Part shown: in pieces, positions 56,627-63,948 of the stretch
How the letters are laid out: each line of letters starts with the position of its first letter
Position numbering within the stretch: the first letter of the stretch is position 1
Assembly: GCA_020636155.1 (NCBI GenBank)
Contig: JACJYM010000013.1
Coordinates: forward strand, 18,267 to 82,266
From: Lewinellaceae bacterium
GTDB taxonomy: Bacteria > Bacteroidota > Bacteroidia > Chitinophagales > Saprospiraceae
Direction of reading: 5' to 3'
DNA length: 64,000 nt
Position numbers and translations under genes: made by a program
Notes under the pieces: model-generated
Databases searched by the model: none
Told to the model about the DNA's origin: nothing
Seen by the model: only the letters and a program-made list of their open reading frames with translations

Positions 56627-57652
56627 TTATTCCAATCCTGAGATTCCTGTAACGGTCGTGTATTTAAAACTCAATTTTTGATCCGGGTAAATGTGTTTAA
56701 ACGCCGATTGAACCATTAAGGTTCCTTCATGGAATCCACAAAGTATGAGTTTGAGTTTGCCGGGATAGGTGTTGATGTCACCGATGGCATAGATTCCGGG
56801 TATATTGGTACTGTAATCATAAGTGTTCACCTTGATGGCGTTGTCTTCGATTTCCAGGCCCCATTCGCCAATAGGTCCTAATTTCGGTGTCAACCCAAAC
56901 AAAGGAATGAAATAATCCGCATTAAAGTCCACAATGCCATTACTTGTTTCTACGGTTACACTTTCTACTGAATTAGCACCGCTGATAGCCGTCACTTGTG
57001 CATTGGTAATTAAATCCACTTTGCCAGAATTGGCTAATTCCATGACTTTTTCAACGGAATCGATGGCTCCTCTAAAAGAACTCCTTCTGTGAATCAACTT
57101 GATACTTTTGGCTATTTCTGCCAAATAAATAGTCCAATCCAAGGCTGAGTCACCACCACCCGCAATCACGATGTCCCTGTCGCGATACTTTTCGGGGTCT
57201 TTGACGATATAATCAACGCCTTTGCCTTCATATTTTTCAAGATTTTCTAAAGGTGGTTTACGTGGCTCGAACGAACCCAAGCCTCCTGCAATGGCGATGA
57301 CCGGAGCACAGATTTCCGTGCCTTGATCCGTTGTTAACTTAAATAAGGAATCTTCTATTTTTTCAATTTTTTCGGCTTTTTCACCCAATGTAAATTCAGG
57401 GTTGAATGGCTCTATTTGTTTCATCAGGTTATCTACCAATTCCGAAGCCAATACACTGGGATAGCCAGGTATGTCATAAATTGGTTTTTTGGGATAAATT
57501 TCTGTCAGTTGACCTCCGGGCTGACCCAATACATCCACTAGATGGCATTTTAATTTTAACAATCCGGCTTCAAATACAGTAAATAGGCCGACCGGGCCTG
57601 CTCCTACAATAATAATGTCTGTTCTAGTCAAGATTTCAGAATTTTTCCGCAA
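56627..57652 (-). CDS. Ferredoxin-NADP reductase, thioredoxin-reductase-like type
   Basis: The 341-residue flavoprotein has an FAD motif IIIVGAGPVGLFTVFEAGLL (about residues 14-33), an NADP motif VIAGGGDSALDWTIYLAE (about 161-178) and the FAD-side GIYAIGDINTYPGKL near 290. It lacks the CxxC redox pair of thioredoxin reductase, as in the TrxR-like FNR class. The start codon is TTG (57652, or 57631); there is no better ATG. It is co-transcribed with the ferredoxin gene. Flow between NADPH and the ferredoxin is the expected role. Confidence 0.9.
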   Translation of the reverse strand: MRKNSEILTRTDIIIVGAGPVGLFTVFEAGLLKLKCHLVDVLGQPGGQLTEIYPKKPIYDIPGYPSVLASELVDNLMKQIEPFNPEFTLGEKAEKIEKIEDSLFKLTTDQGTEICAPVIAIAGGLGSFEPRKPPLENLEKYEGKGVDYIVKDPEKYRDRDIVIAGGGDSALDWTIYLAEIAKSIKLIHRRSSFRGAIDSVEKVMELANSGKVDLITNAQVTAISGANSVESVTVETSNGIVDFNADYFIPLFGLTPKLGPIGEWGLEIEDNAIKVNTYDYSTNIPGIYAIGDINTYPGKLKLILCGFHEGTLMVQSAFKHIYPDQKLSFKYTTVTGISGLE

Positions 57653-57712
57653 AAATAGCTTATTCTTAAAAAATGCTTGTAACCAAAGTCATCTTTAAGC
57701 ATGATAATTGAT

Positions 57713-58591
57713 TTATGTCTTTTTCACTGCATTTAGAAAGTAGGCAAATCGCCATTTGTGCCAGCTCGCAAGGCTTGGATTGGCAGATGTCAATTTATTG
57801 TAAATGGAAGTAAGATTGGTATTTAAAATTTTTGTGGTGATGCCTACGAGTTTTAACTTTTGGAGTCGGTGGTAAAAAGTGACCATCCTATTTTTAGGAA
57901 AGGAATCCATGTTAAGGGCTAGTTCGGTTAGAAATTGTTTTTGATTTTCAATCAGGTTTTGACTGTCTGTGAGGGGAGGGTAGAGCATTAGACTATTTAC
58001 AAGAAGCACTTGATGAGGAGGTATGGACTGCCGCAGCCATTCATTTTCTAAGTTTTTATGTTCATTCCAACCCGAAAAATGATCAAAATCCTGAAGTAGA
58101 GATTTGGGAAACACTGCATTCGAAAAGGAAAGAAAAGACCAAGCCGTACGGTGATCGTGAGACTTTTGATTTTTGACCATTTTCGTGGCAAGCTTGTAAT
58201 CCAGCATCTTTTGAGCTGATGTCGGTTTCTTTCTTTTGAGTTCCCAACCACCGACTAGAACTAGCGCTGACTCAAGCGATTCCATATAGTTTTTTAGGAA
58301 CTTAGCGCCAGACGGCATGAGTCCGGCATCGAGGATGAGTACATAATCATATCGAGCCGTCGCCAGCAATCTCTTAAGAAGCCCGGCTCGACCCATTTTC
58401 TCGCTAAAATAGATATAATTCACACCGAGGTAGGTGTTGACTTTTTCATTCTCCAACCTATATCGCTCAGATGAATTGTCCTCAAATACCAATATTTCCA
58501 CTGGTGTATTGAGCTTGTTTTTTTGCTTTGATAGCATCTGTACCAGCTTGACCACACGTTCGTTGTATGTAGGAATAAGGATTGAAAGCAC
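57713..58591 (-). CDS. Family 2 glycosyltransferase
   Basis: The 292-residue protein begins with GTG at 58591 and MLSILIPTYNERVVKLVQML, the GT-A start of family 2. EILVFEDNSSERY supplies the nucleotide-binding DxS-like site, and VLILDAGLMPSGAKFLKNYM contains a DAG in place of the usual DxD metal motif. A C-terminal amphipathic part may contact the membrane. Acceptor and donor sugars cannot be named. It is divergent from mqnE and has no glycan gene neighbours here. Confidence 0.8.
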   Translation of the reverse strand: MLSILIPTYNERVVKLVQMLSKQKNKLNTPVEILVFEDNSSERYRLENEKVNTYLGVNYIYFSEKMGRAGLLKRLLATARYDYVLILDAGLMPSGAKFLKNYMESLESALVLVGGWELKRKKPTSAQKMLDYKLATKMVKNQKSHDHRTAWSFLSFSNAVFPKSLLQDFDHFSGWNEHKNLENEWLRQSIPPHQVLLVNSLMLYPPLTDSQNLIENQKQFLTELALNMDSFPKNRMVTFYHRLQKLKLVGITTKILNTNLTSIYNKLTSANPSLASWHKWRFAYFLNAVKKT

Positions 58592-58641
58592 GATAAAATT
58601 ATTTATATTTCGGTAGCATGGTCGTAAATGTAAGGATATAT

Positions 58642-58672
58642 TTTTGTACTCTTGACAGTCGTCGTATTTTTG
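58642..58672 (+). promoter_or_regulatory. mqnE: Promoter of mqnE (-33 TTTTG, -7 TATTTTTG)
   Basis: TTTTG (58642-58646) is followed after 18 nt by TATTTTTG (58665-58672), close to the full Bacteroidota consensus. It lies 20 nt before the ATG at 58693, so it rules out the longer frame from 58618. Confidence 0.7.
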
Positions 58673-58692
58673 TACCGGATAAGAATAGACAA

Positions 58693-59865
58693 ATGATAGA
58701 ATTACTCAGCGATCTTAAGGATGAGGTATTAATAGCCATTGCGACCAAAGTTGAAAAAGGGGAGAGGATTACACCCGAAGAGGGTCTATATCTATATGAA
58801 AATGGTGAATTGGCCTATTTGGGAGTTTTGGCAAATTATGTCCGAGAAAAAAAGCACGGAAATAACACTTATTTTAATAAAAATTTCCATCTCGAGCCCA
58901 CCAATATTTGCCTCTACACCTGTTCTTTCTGCTCCTATTCTCGATTGATAAAGAAACGTGAAGAAGGCTGGGAATACACCATTGATGAACTCATGGACAT
59001 GGTCAAGTCGTATGATGGCAAAGACGTATCAGAAGTACACATCGTGGGTGGAGTATTGCCTCAGTACGACGTGAAGTTTTATACTGAATTGTTTGGTCAG
59101 ATTAAGTCTCATCGACCTGAATTACACGTCAAAGCGCTGACTCCAGTTGAGTATCACTACATGTTTAAGAAGGAAAAAATATCTTACGAGGAAGGCATGC
59201 AACGGATGAAAGAAGCGGGATTGGACTCGATGCCTGGCGGTGGTGCGGAGATATTTGATGAAGAAATCAGAGACCAGATCGCAGGTGGTAAGTGTAGCTC
59301 TGAGCAGTGGCTAAGCATACATGAGATATGGCACGACCTAGGCATGAAATCCAATGCGACCATACTATACGGACACATAGAAAATTATGCCCATCGCATC
59401 GATCACCTCGAGAGATTGCGGTCGCTACAAGATAAGACGGGAGGATTTCAGACCTTTATACCCTTAAAATTCCGCAACAAAGACAACGAACTTTCGCATC
59501 TGCCCGAAGTCTCTAACATTGAAGACCTCCGCAACTATGCCATTTCTAGGATATACCTTGATAATTTTGACCACATCAAAGCGTATTGGCCCATGATCGG
59601 CCGCTCTATAGCCCAGCTGTCTTTGGCCTTTGGGGTGGATGATTTGGATGGAACGATAGATGATACGACTAAGATTTACTCCATGGCGGGCTCTGAGGAG
59701 CAAAATCCGAGTCTCTCCACGGCGCAGCTGGTCAACCTCATCAAATCCGTAGGGAGGAAACCCATCGAGAGAGACACCTTGTACCACGTGCTGAAAGATT
59801 ACAGTGAAGTAGAATTTGATGAAGACAAGGAGTACAAAGGCTATGTAAGCTTGCCGGTGGTGTAA
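58693..59865 (+). CDS. mqnE: Aminofutalosine synthase MqnE (radical SAM)
   Basis: The start is the ATG at 58693 (MIELLSDLKDEV), since the mqnE promoter overlaps the upstream frame. The 390-residue enzyme joins a chorismate-derived enolpyruvyl compound to SAM in the futalosine route to menaquinone. The radical SAM cluster binds CLYTCSFC (C-x3-C-x2-C, residues 73, 77 and 80 from this start). MPGGGAEIFDEEIRDQI and DKTGGFQTFIPLKFRNKDNE distinguish MqnE from MqnC. Other mqn genes are not in the window. Confidence 0.93.
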   Translation: MIELLSDLKDEVLIAIATKVEKGERITPEEGLYLYENGELAYLGVLANYVREKKHGNNTYFNKNFHLEPTNICLYTCSFCSYSRLIKKREEGWEYTIDELMDMVKSYDGKDVSEVHIVGGVLPQYDVKFYTELFGQIKSHRPELHVKALTPVEYHYMFKKEKISYEEGMQRMKEAGLDSMPGGGAEIFDEEIRDQIAGGKCSSEQWLSIHEIWHDLGMKSNATILYGHIENYAHRIDHLERLRSLQDKTGGFQTFIPLKFRNKDNELSHLPEVSNIEDLRNYAISRIYLDNFDHIKAYWPMIGRSIAQLSLAFGVDDLDGTIDDTTKIYSMAGSEEQNPSLSTAQLVNLIKSVGRKPIERDTLYHVLKDYSEVEFDEDKEYKGYVSLPVV

Positions 59866-59947
59866 GGTAGGCGAACCTTATTTTTTTGGGGGGTAAAAAT
59901 TACAATCATTCGTAATAAATGATTATTTTCGTCCCATACTTATTGAT

Positions 59948-60226
59948 ATGATGACCTTAACGGATCAAAATATACGACACCTCAAGCCAAAATTTCACAA
60001 GGATAGTGAGTGGAAGGGAATGTTTATTAGTTATGACCAAGGTCTAGTCTCTGGGATAAAAGGTCTTGAAGGTCTCAAATATTTGCAAAGTAAAAAGTGG
60101 GGGTATATCCCAATGGATAAGATGAATATAGATAGAAATTCGCCGCTAGATAATAGAAATATGCGAAAAAGGAAGGATGAATTTATATACAATATATACG
60201 CAATTTGGCGTATATACAATCGTTAG
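59948..60226 (+). CDS. Orphan 92-residue protein ending in a palindromic junction
   Basis: The ORF encodes a basic, possibly truncated protein with FISYDQGLVSGIKGLEGLKY and KKWGYIPMDKMNIDRNSPLD; I do not recognise it. Its last codons and TAG stop lie inside the 9-bp inverted repeat and CGTTAG of the junction at 60193-60227, which is typical of ORFs in integron cassettes. There is no convincing promoter. It could be a fragment of a larger gene or a chance frame. Confidence 0.4.
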   Translation: MMTLTDQNIRHLKPKFHKDSEWKGMFISYDQGLVSGIKGLEGLKYLQSKKWGYIPMDKMNIDRNSPLDNRNMRKRKDEFIYNIYAIWRIYNR

Positions 60227-60227
60227 C
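60193..60227 (+). repeat. attC-like palindromic junction 1 (ends CGTTAGC)
   Basis: A perfect 9-bp inverted repeat, TATATACGC (60193-60201) with GCGTATATA (60208-60216) and a 6-nt loop, is followed by ACAATCGTTAGC. GTTAGC resembles the integron recombination core. The stem is short for an attC site, so this is a weak candidate on its own. Confidence 0.4.
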
Positions 60228-60293
60228 AATAATTAAAATGAAAAATGAAAGCATTAGTTAATCTTATATTGATATTTTGACTCAAAATTCTAT

Positions 60294-61226
60294 GTTTGCA
60301 ACACCGGAAAAATCAGGAAACAATTTACCGGAAATCATTAAGTTTATCAATAACAAGGATAATTACTGCATTGAAAAAAGTGATAAACGAACACAATGTT
60401 AATTCTTTGATACAAATGGAGTAATTTAGTGACTCCGGTGTAATAACTGGTGATTTAAACATTGTTAAGATTATTGGAAAAAGGTAATAAATTTGAAAAA
60501 TAAAACAAATGTTCAACTCCTTTAATGATGACGATGAATATAAATCATTGAAATTGCAATATCTTATCAAAGGGCGATATTAATTACAAGACAATAACGG
60601 CGACCTATTATCAATTGGTCTGCATATTATGGAAATGTACCTTTTACAAAAATTAATGTTGGAAAATGAGCAATAACTTGAACCAAGTATTCATTCAGAT
60701 GGCGTTATGCGAGATTTGGAAAATGGCAAGATAGTATCGTTGATTTTGTTGCTTGAAATTATCAATGTTTATTCCTTAAACAGGAAGATTCGATTAATTC
60801 GCACTTTCAGAACAGTAATTTCTTTTGTTTAAAGTCATTGCTGAATAAAGAAACATCAATACCAGAGATGGTGCAAAATACATTACATGATGATTGCACA
60901 AAAAATAGTTATTTTGATGGTAAAATATTTGATTGAAGAAAGCGCTAATATCAGCAAAATAAATATTCGGTTGGCAAACGGCATTAGACATCCTTTTCTT
61001 TGGTAAAAATTCAATGGCAATTTCCTTGTCAAAATGGAGCTGATGTAGATAAACGGAAAGTAATTTATCCTTTCATTAGTACGGCAATCAGAGCAGATAA
61101 TTGGATTGGGCAAATTTATTGCAGGCCGATATTAACTCCACAGATGGAACCAACAATTTTCACCAATTATGTGGGCACTTTATATATCAAAATAAAGGAT
61201 TTTTGTTTCCCTTTTATTAAAATATA
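60294..61226 (+). pseudogene. Decayed ankyrin-repeat gene
   Basis: No long frame survives, but fragments in shifting frames read as ankyrin repeats in order: GDLNIVKIIGK (near 60452), LQDNNGDLLSIGLH (near 60580), ILMVKYLIEESANISK (60910-60960), QNGADVDKR (near 61030) and ADINSTDGTNNF (near 61128). Each matches the GADIN/NGDTPL/IVKYLIE pattern of the repeat. Stops and frameshifts separate them, so the gene is broken. The first possible start is the ATG at 60294. Intact relatives usually mediate protein binding; no function can remain here. Confidence 0.6.
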
Positions 61227-61314
61227 ATCCGTTTACAATTATAAGCAATACAATCAAAATGTTTTTAAATACTGAAATAATGAAATTCTAAAAATGCGAA
61301 AAAGAATAAGTATT

Positions 61315-61363
61315 GCTAACATGGTATAGTTCATGGGAGTTTAGCTTTTACCAACGTTGTGGC
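61315..61363 (+). repeat. attC-like palindromic junction 2 (ends CGTTGTGGC)
   Basis: GCTAAC and TGGTA (61315-61326) face TTAGC and TACCA (61341-61353), followed by ACGTTGTGGC. Only short arms pair, so this is the weakest junction, but its CGTTGT end matches the one at 63874-63879. The remaining gap up to 61474 shows nothing else. Confidence 0.3.
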
Positions 61364-61474
61364 TCGTAAAAAGTCAGTGTAAACTGATAAAATCGCTTCA
61401 AGTCCACAGCCATACCATCATCGTTACCTGCAACCCTAACAGACACCCTGCAAACACTGAGCAGATAGACAAAA

Positions 61475-61807
61475 CTAACCCAATACAACTTTTCTGTGCT
61501 TTTGACCCCAAGCCACAATTTGACCAATCAATGGTTCTAACGACTTACCATGTTCAGTTAGGCTGTAACTAATCGTAACAGCACCAGACGTATCTACCTC
61601 ACGACTGACCAACTTATTCATTTCAAGATATTTTAATTCTTTAGTAAGTGTTCGAGGTGTGATAATTCCTAAATCTCTTTTAAGTTCATTAAACCTTTTT
61701 TCCTTATCGCAGAGGCTTGCCAATATTGCCCCACGCCAACGACCACCAATAACATCAATGACATCTTGGACATCTCTTAGTTGAATTTGTTTTTGTTTAT
61801 TCTTCAT
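61475..61807 (-). CDS. HxlR-family winged-helix transcriptional regulator
   Basis: The 110-residue protein has the HxlR fold: DVIDVIGGRWRGAILASL (helix 1-2), RFNELKRDLGIITPRTLTKE (recognition helix region) and the wing YSLTEHGKSLEPLI. HxlR proteins often sense quinones, aldehydes or oxidants through an N-terminal Cys before the IGGKW motif. Here that position holds LRDVQ with no Cys, and the only Cys lies in ASLCDKEK. It is divergent from a three-gene redox set and probably represses it from sites in the shared intergenic region. Confidence 0.9.
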   Translation of the reverse strand: MKNKQKQIQLRDVQDVIDVIGGRWRGAILASLCDKEKRFNELKRDLGIITPRTLTKELKYLEMNKLVSREVDTSGAVTISYSLTEHGKSLEPLIGQIVAWGQKHRKVVLG

Positions 61808-61822
61808 TTTATTAAAATTAGT

Positions 61823-61893
61823 AGTATCCTAAAAAATAGTGGTATTTTCTGCAAATGTAGTATATTCTGGATACTTTATTTATACATTTGCAG
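61823..61893. promoter_or_regulatory. Mirrored divergent promoters and possible HxlR operator
   Basis: CTGCAAATGTA (61849-61859) and TACATTTGCAG (61883-61893) form a perfect 11-bp inverted repeat. Each arm holds an exact -7 element TACATTTG, one for the regulator (minus) and one for the plus-strand operon. A second inverted repeat, AGTATCC (61823-61829) with GGATACT (61869-61875), overlaps both and may be where HxlR binds. Confidence 0.6.
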
Positions 61894-61913
61894 CGAAATA
61901 ATTTTAGTAAAAA

Positions 61914-62546
61914 ATGAACATAACAATTATAGGTGCTTCTGCAGGTGTTGGACTTGAAACTGTTAAAAGAGCATTGGACAGAAACCACCATGTTACTACA
62001 CTTTCTCGTTCAGAAATTAATTTGCCAAGTCATTCAAACTTGACAACGCTAAAAGGCAGTGCAACGAATAAAGCCGACCTAATAAAATCAATTGAAAAAG
62101 CAGACGCTGTAATTGTTGCTTTGGGAACAGGAAAAAGTATGAAGCCAACAACTTTGTATTCTGACTTTGCAAAACTTTTGGTTGAAGTTCAAAATGAAAC
62201 AAATACTCAAATTCCATTCCTAGTATTGACAGGTTTTGGTGCAGGAGAAAGCGGACAATACAATGGATTTATTATGAAATTGTTCTTCAAATTCTTACTA
62301 AAAGACGTGTATGCAGACAAAACCAAAATGGAAGAAACTATTAGCAACTCAAAACTTAAATGGGTAATGGTTAGACCGGGATTACTTAAAGATAAACCTC
62401 TGACCGAAAAATACCGGATTGAAAACAAGCTTTACAAAGGGATAAATATTGGTGGTATCAACCGGGCAGATGTAGCAGACTTTTTAGTAAAGCAAGCTGA
62501 AAACCCAACACAACTAAACAATTACGTTTCACTTTCAAATAAATAA
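61914..62546 (+). CDS. NAD(P)-binding atypical short-chain reductase-like protein
   Basis: The 210-residue protein has a Rossmann glycine motif at the extreme N-terminus (NITIIGASAGVGLETVKRAL) and VIVALGTGKSMKP. It lacks an obvious YxxxK catalytic pair, as in the NAD(P)H-binding/NmrA-like atypical SDR class. KWVMVRPGLLKDKPLTEKY is a common C-terminal feature of that class. It is the first of three closely spaced genes (4 and 7 nt gaps) divergent from HxlR, so it likely takes part in a redox or electrophile response. Substrate unknown. Confidence 0.85.
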   Translation: MNITIIGASAGVGLETVKRALDRNHHVTTLSRSEINLPSHSNLTTLKGSATNKADLIKSIEKADAVIVALGTGKSMKPTTLYSDFAKLLVEVQNETNTQIPFLVLTGFGAGESGQYNGFIMKLFFKFLLKDVYADKTKMEETISNSKLKWVMVRPGLLKDKPLTEKYRIENKLYKGINIGGINRADVADFLVKQAENPTQLNNYVSLSNK

Positions 62547-62550
62547 AAAA

Positions 62551-63210
62551 ATGAACATTTTACACATTGACAGCAGTGCATTAAGTGCTGAAACATCGTT
62601 GCCACTTTATAGCGATCCACGTGGCAATTATTCTATGAGTCGCAGATATACTAAAAAGGTAGTTGAATTGTTAAAAGCGAAAAATAGCGATGCAACAGTA
62701 GTATATCACGATTTAGAAGTAAATCCCATCCCATATTTGAGTCATGTAGCCACTACTGGTCTTTTCATGCCAGCAAATATGCATAGTCCAGAGCAAGCGA
62801 AAGCCCTTGAACTTTCAACAAAGCTTGCCAATGAAATTCTTGAGGCAAATGCAATTGTCATAGGAGTTCCTACACATAATTTTATGGTTCCTGCCGTTTT
62901 AAAATCTTGGGTAGATCATTCTGTTCGGTTTGGCATTACCGTAGGCGACAATAATGGTATTCCTGTAGGACTTGCTAATCCTAAAACAAAAGTTATCGCT
63001 TGTGTTGCAAGTGGTGGTGACTATTCGCAAGGACCGCTTAAAGGGTTTTCTTTAGTGGAAGACTTTATCGAAAGGTTTTTTGGAAATATAGGCATAACTG
63101 ATATTTCATTTGTAAACTTACAAGGTCTTGCAAACGGACAAGATGCTGTGAAAGATGCGATGGAAGCAGCAGATAGAAAAATTTCAGAAATTGTTAATAA
63201 TATTAAATAA
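62551..63210 (+). CDS. FMN-dependent NADH azoreductase/quinone reductase family protein
   Basis: The 219-residue flavodoxin-fold enzyme resembles AzoR: NILHIDSSALSAETSLPLYS at the start, SMSRRYTKKVVELL for the FMN phosphate site, PTHNFMVPAVLKSWVDHSVRFG and ASGGDYSQGPLKGF for FMN and quinone contacts. A short insertion sits between the first strand and the SMSRR helix compared with AzoR as I remember it. AzoR-type enzymes reduce quinones and azo dyes by two electrons. In Bacillus subtilis, azoR1 is controlled by YodB, an HxlR protein, which agrees with the regulator here. Confidence 0.88.
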   Translation: MNILHIDSSALSAETSLPLYSDPRGNYSMSRRYTKKVVELLKAKNSDATVVYHDLEVNPIPYLSHVATTGLFMPANMHSPEQAKALELSTKLANEILEANAIVIGVPTHNFMVPAVLKSWVDHSVRFGITVGDNNGIPVGLANPKTKVIACVASGGDYSQGPLKGFSLVEDFIERFFGNIGITDISFVNLQGLANGQDAVKDAMEAADRKISEIVNNIK

Positions 63211-63217
63211 ATAAAAC

Positions 63218-63646
63218 ATGACAAATCAACATTTAACATCAGAAATAGAAGCTCTAATTAAGAAGCACTATGGCGGTTACGCTGCGAATGGCAATCCTGG
63301 AGCCACATTTGAGCAGACTACCAAAGCTTCATGGAAAAACTGTTCAGCAAATGGCGAAAGTTACCAGACACGAGAAGAACTTATTGCAGCACTGGAACAT
63401 GGTCTACACAAACTCATTCCCGATTTGAAATGGGAAATTTTAGAAATCATACCGAGTGGTGATAAAGTTGTCGTTCGTGGACAAGGTTCGGGTACGCCAA
63501 TAGGTCCTTTTATGGGAGTTCCAGCAAGTGGCAAAAGCTTTAAGATTATGTCAATAGACATCCACACTCTTGAAGATGGTAAGATTACCTACACGCATCA
63601 CCTCGAAGATTGGGCTATGGCAATGGGACAACTTGCAGACAACTAA
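63218..63646 (+). CDS. SnoaL-like/ester cyclase family protein
   Basis: The 142-residue protein has the NTF2/SnoaL cone fold features: SEIEALIKKHYGGYAANGNP, LIPDLKWEILEIIPSGDKVV and IDIHTLEDGKITYTHHLEDW, with an acidic/His pocket. SnoaL-like proteins act as cyclases, isomerases or small-ligand binders. Because it is the third gene in the redox operon (7 nt after the azoreductase gene), it may act on products of that chemistry. No reaction can be named. Confidence 0.82.
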   Translation: MTNQHLTSEIEALIKKHYGGYAANGNPGATFEQTTKASWKNCSANGESYQTREELIAALEHGLHKLIPDLKWEILEIIPSGDKVVVRGQGSGTPIGPFMGVPASGKSFKIMSIDIHTLEDGKITYTHHLEDWAMAMGQLADN

Positions 63647-63948
63647 GCGACTTTTTAATAAAATACAATTGCCCTAATAGTTTTAGAAAGTATAGAGACT
63701 TTGGAAAGTAATAAAGCCAAATCCATAGACGGGAAAAGAAAGGGCAGCAGGTAACACGGTGTATAAGCAATAGCGGGTTTCGGGCATTTTTTGAAAGTTA
63801 GTGCTAAACCGATATTTTGGTATTTTTACGAAGTGTAGTGCTAAAATCCCCGCTACTGCTCATACACCCAAAACGTTGTAACCAATTTGACATCACCAGT
63901 AACATTTACCGACTTAAATCGTCATACATCTAATTTACCAGCCTAAAT
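63647..63948. other. Intergenic region holding the large attC-like element
   Basis: Between the SnoaL-like gene and the acyltransferase. Positions 63647-63749 show nothing; 63750-63882 is the palindromic element described separately; 63883-63948 should hold the promoter of the next gene, but no clear TAnnTTTG was seen. Confidence 0.5.
63750..63882 (+). repeat. attC-like palindromic junction 3 (ends CGTTGTAAC)
   Basis: Left arm 63758-63777 pairs with right arm 63849-63868 at 18 of 20 positions. The two mismatches are A.C on the top strand and therefore T.G on the bottom strand, so the bottom strand folds better, as in integron attC sites. The 71-nt apical part holds two copies of TAGTGCTAAA (63799-63808 and 63836-63845). 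The right end continues to AAAACGTTGTAACC and the left begins GGTAACACGG. The ends do not fit the proteobacterial RYYYAAC/GTTRRRY consensus exactly. Confidence 0.55.

Noticed and set aside
58618..58692. Longer start for the mqnE frame (from 58618)
   Set aside because: A near-consensus promoter (58642-58672) lies inside this stretch and the residues do not resemble the family; the ATG at 58693 is preferred.
58693..59865. MqnC (cyclic dehypoxanthinyl futalosine synthase) as product
   Set aside because: The MPGGGAEIFD and GGFQTFIPL motifs in this arrangement are those of MqnE.
60325..61227. Short frames of 65-81 codons on both strands in the degenerate region
   Set aside because: They conflict with each other and with ankyrin fragments legible in several frames; none has protein-like composition throughout.
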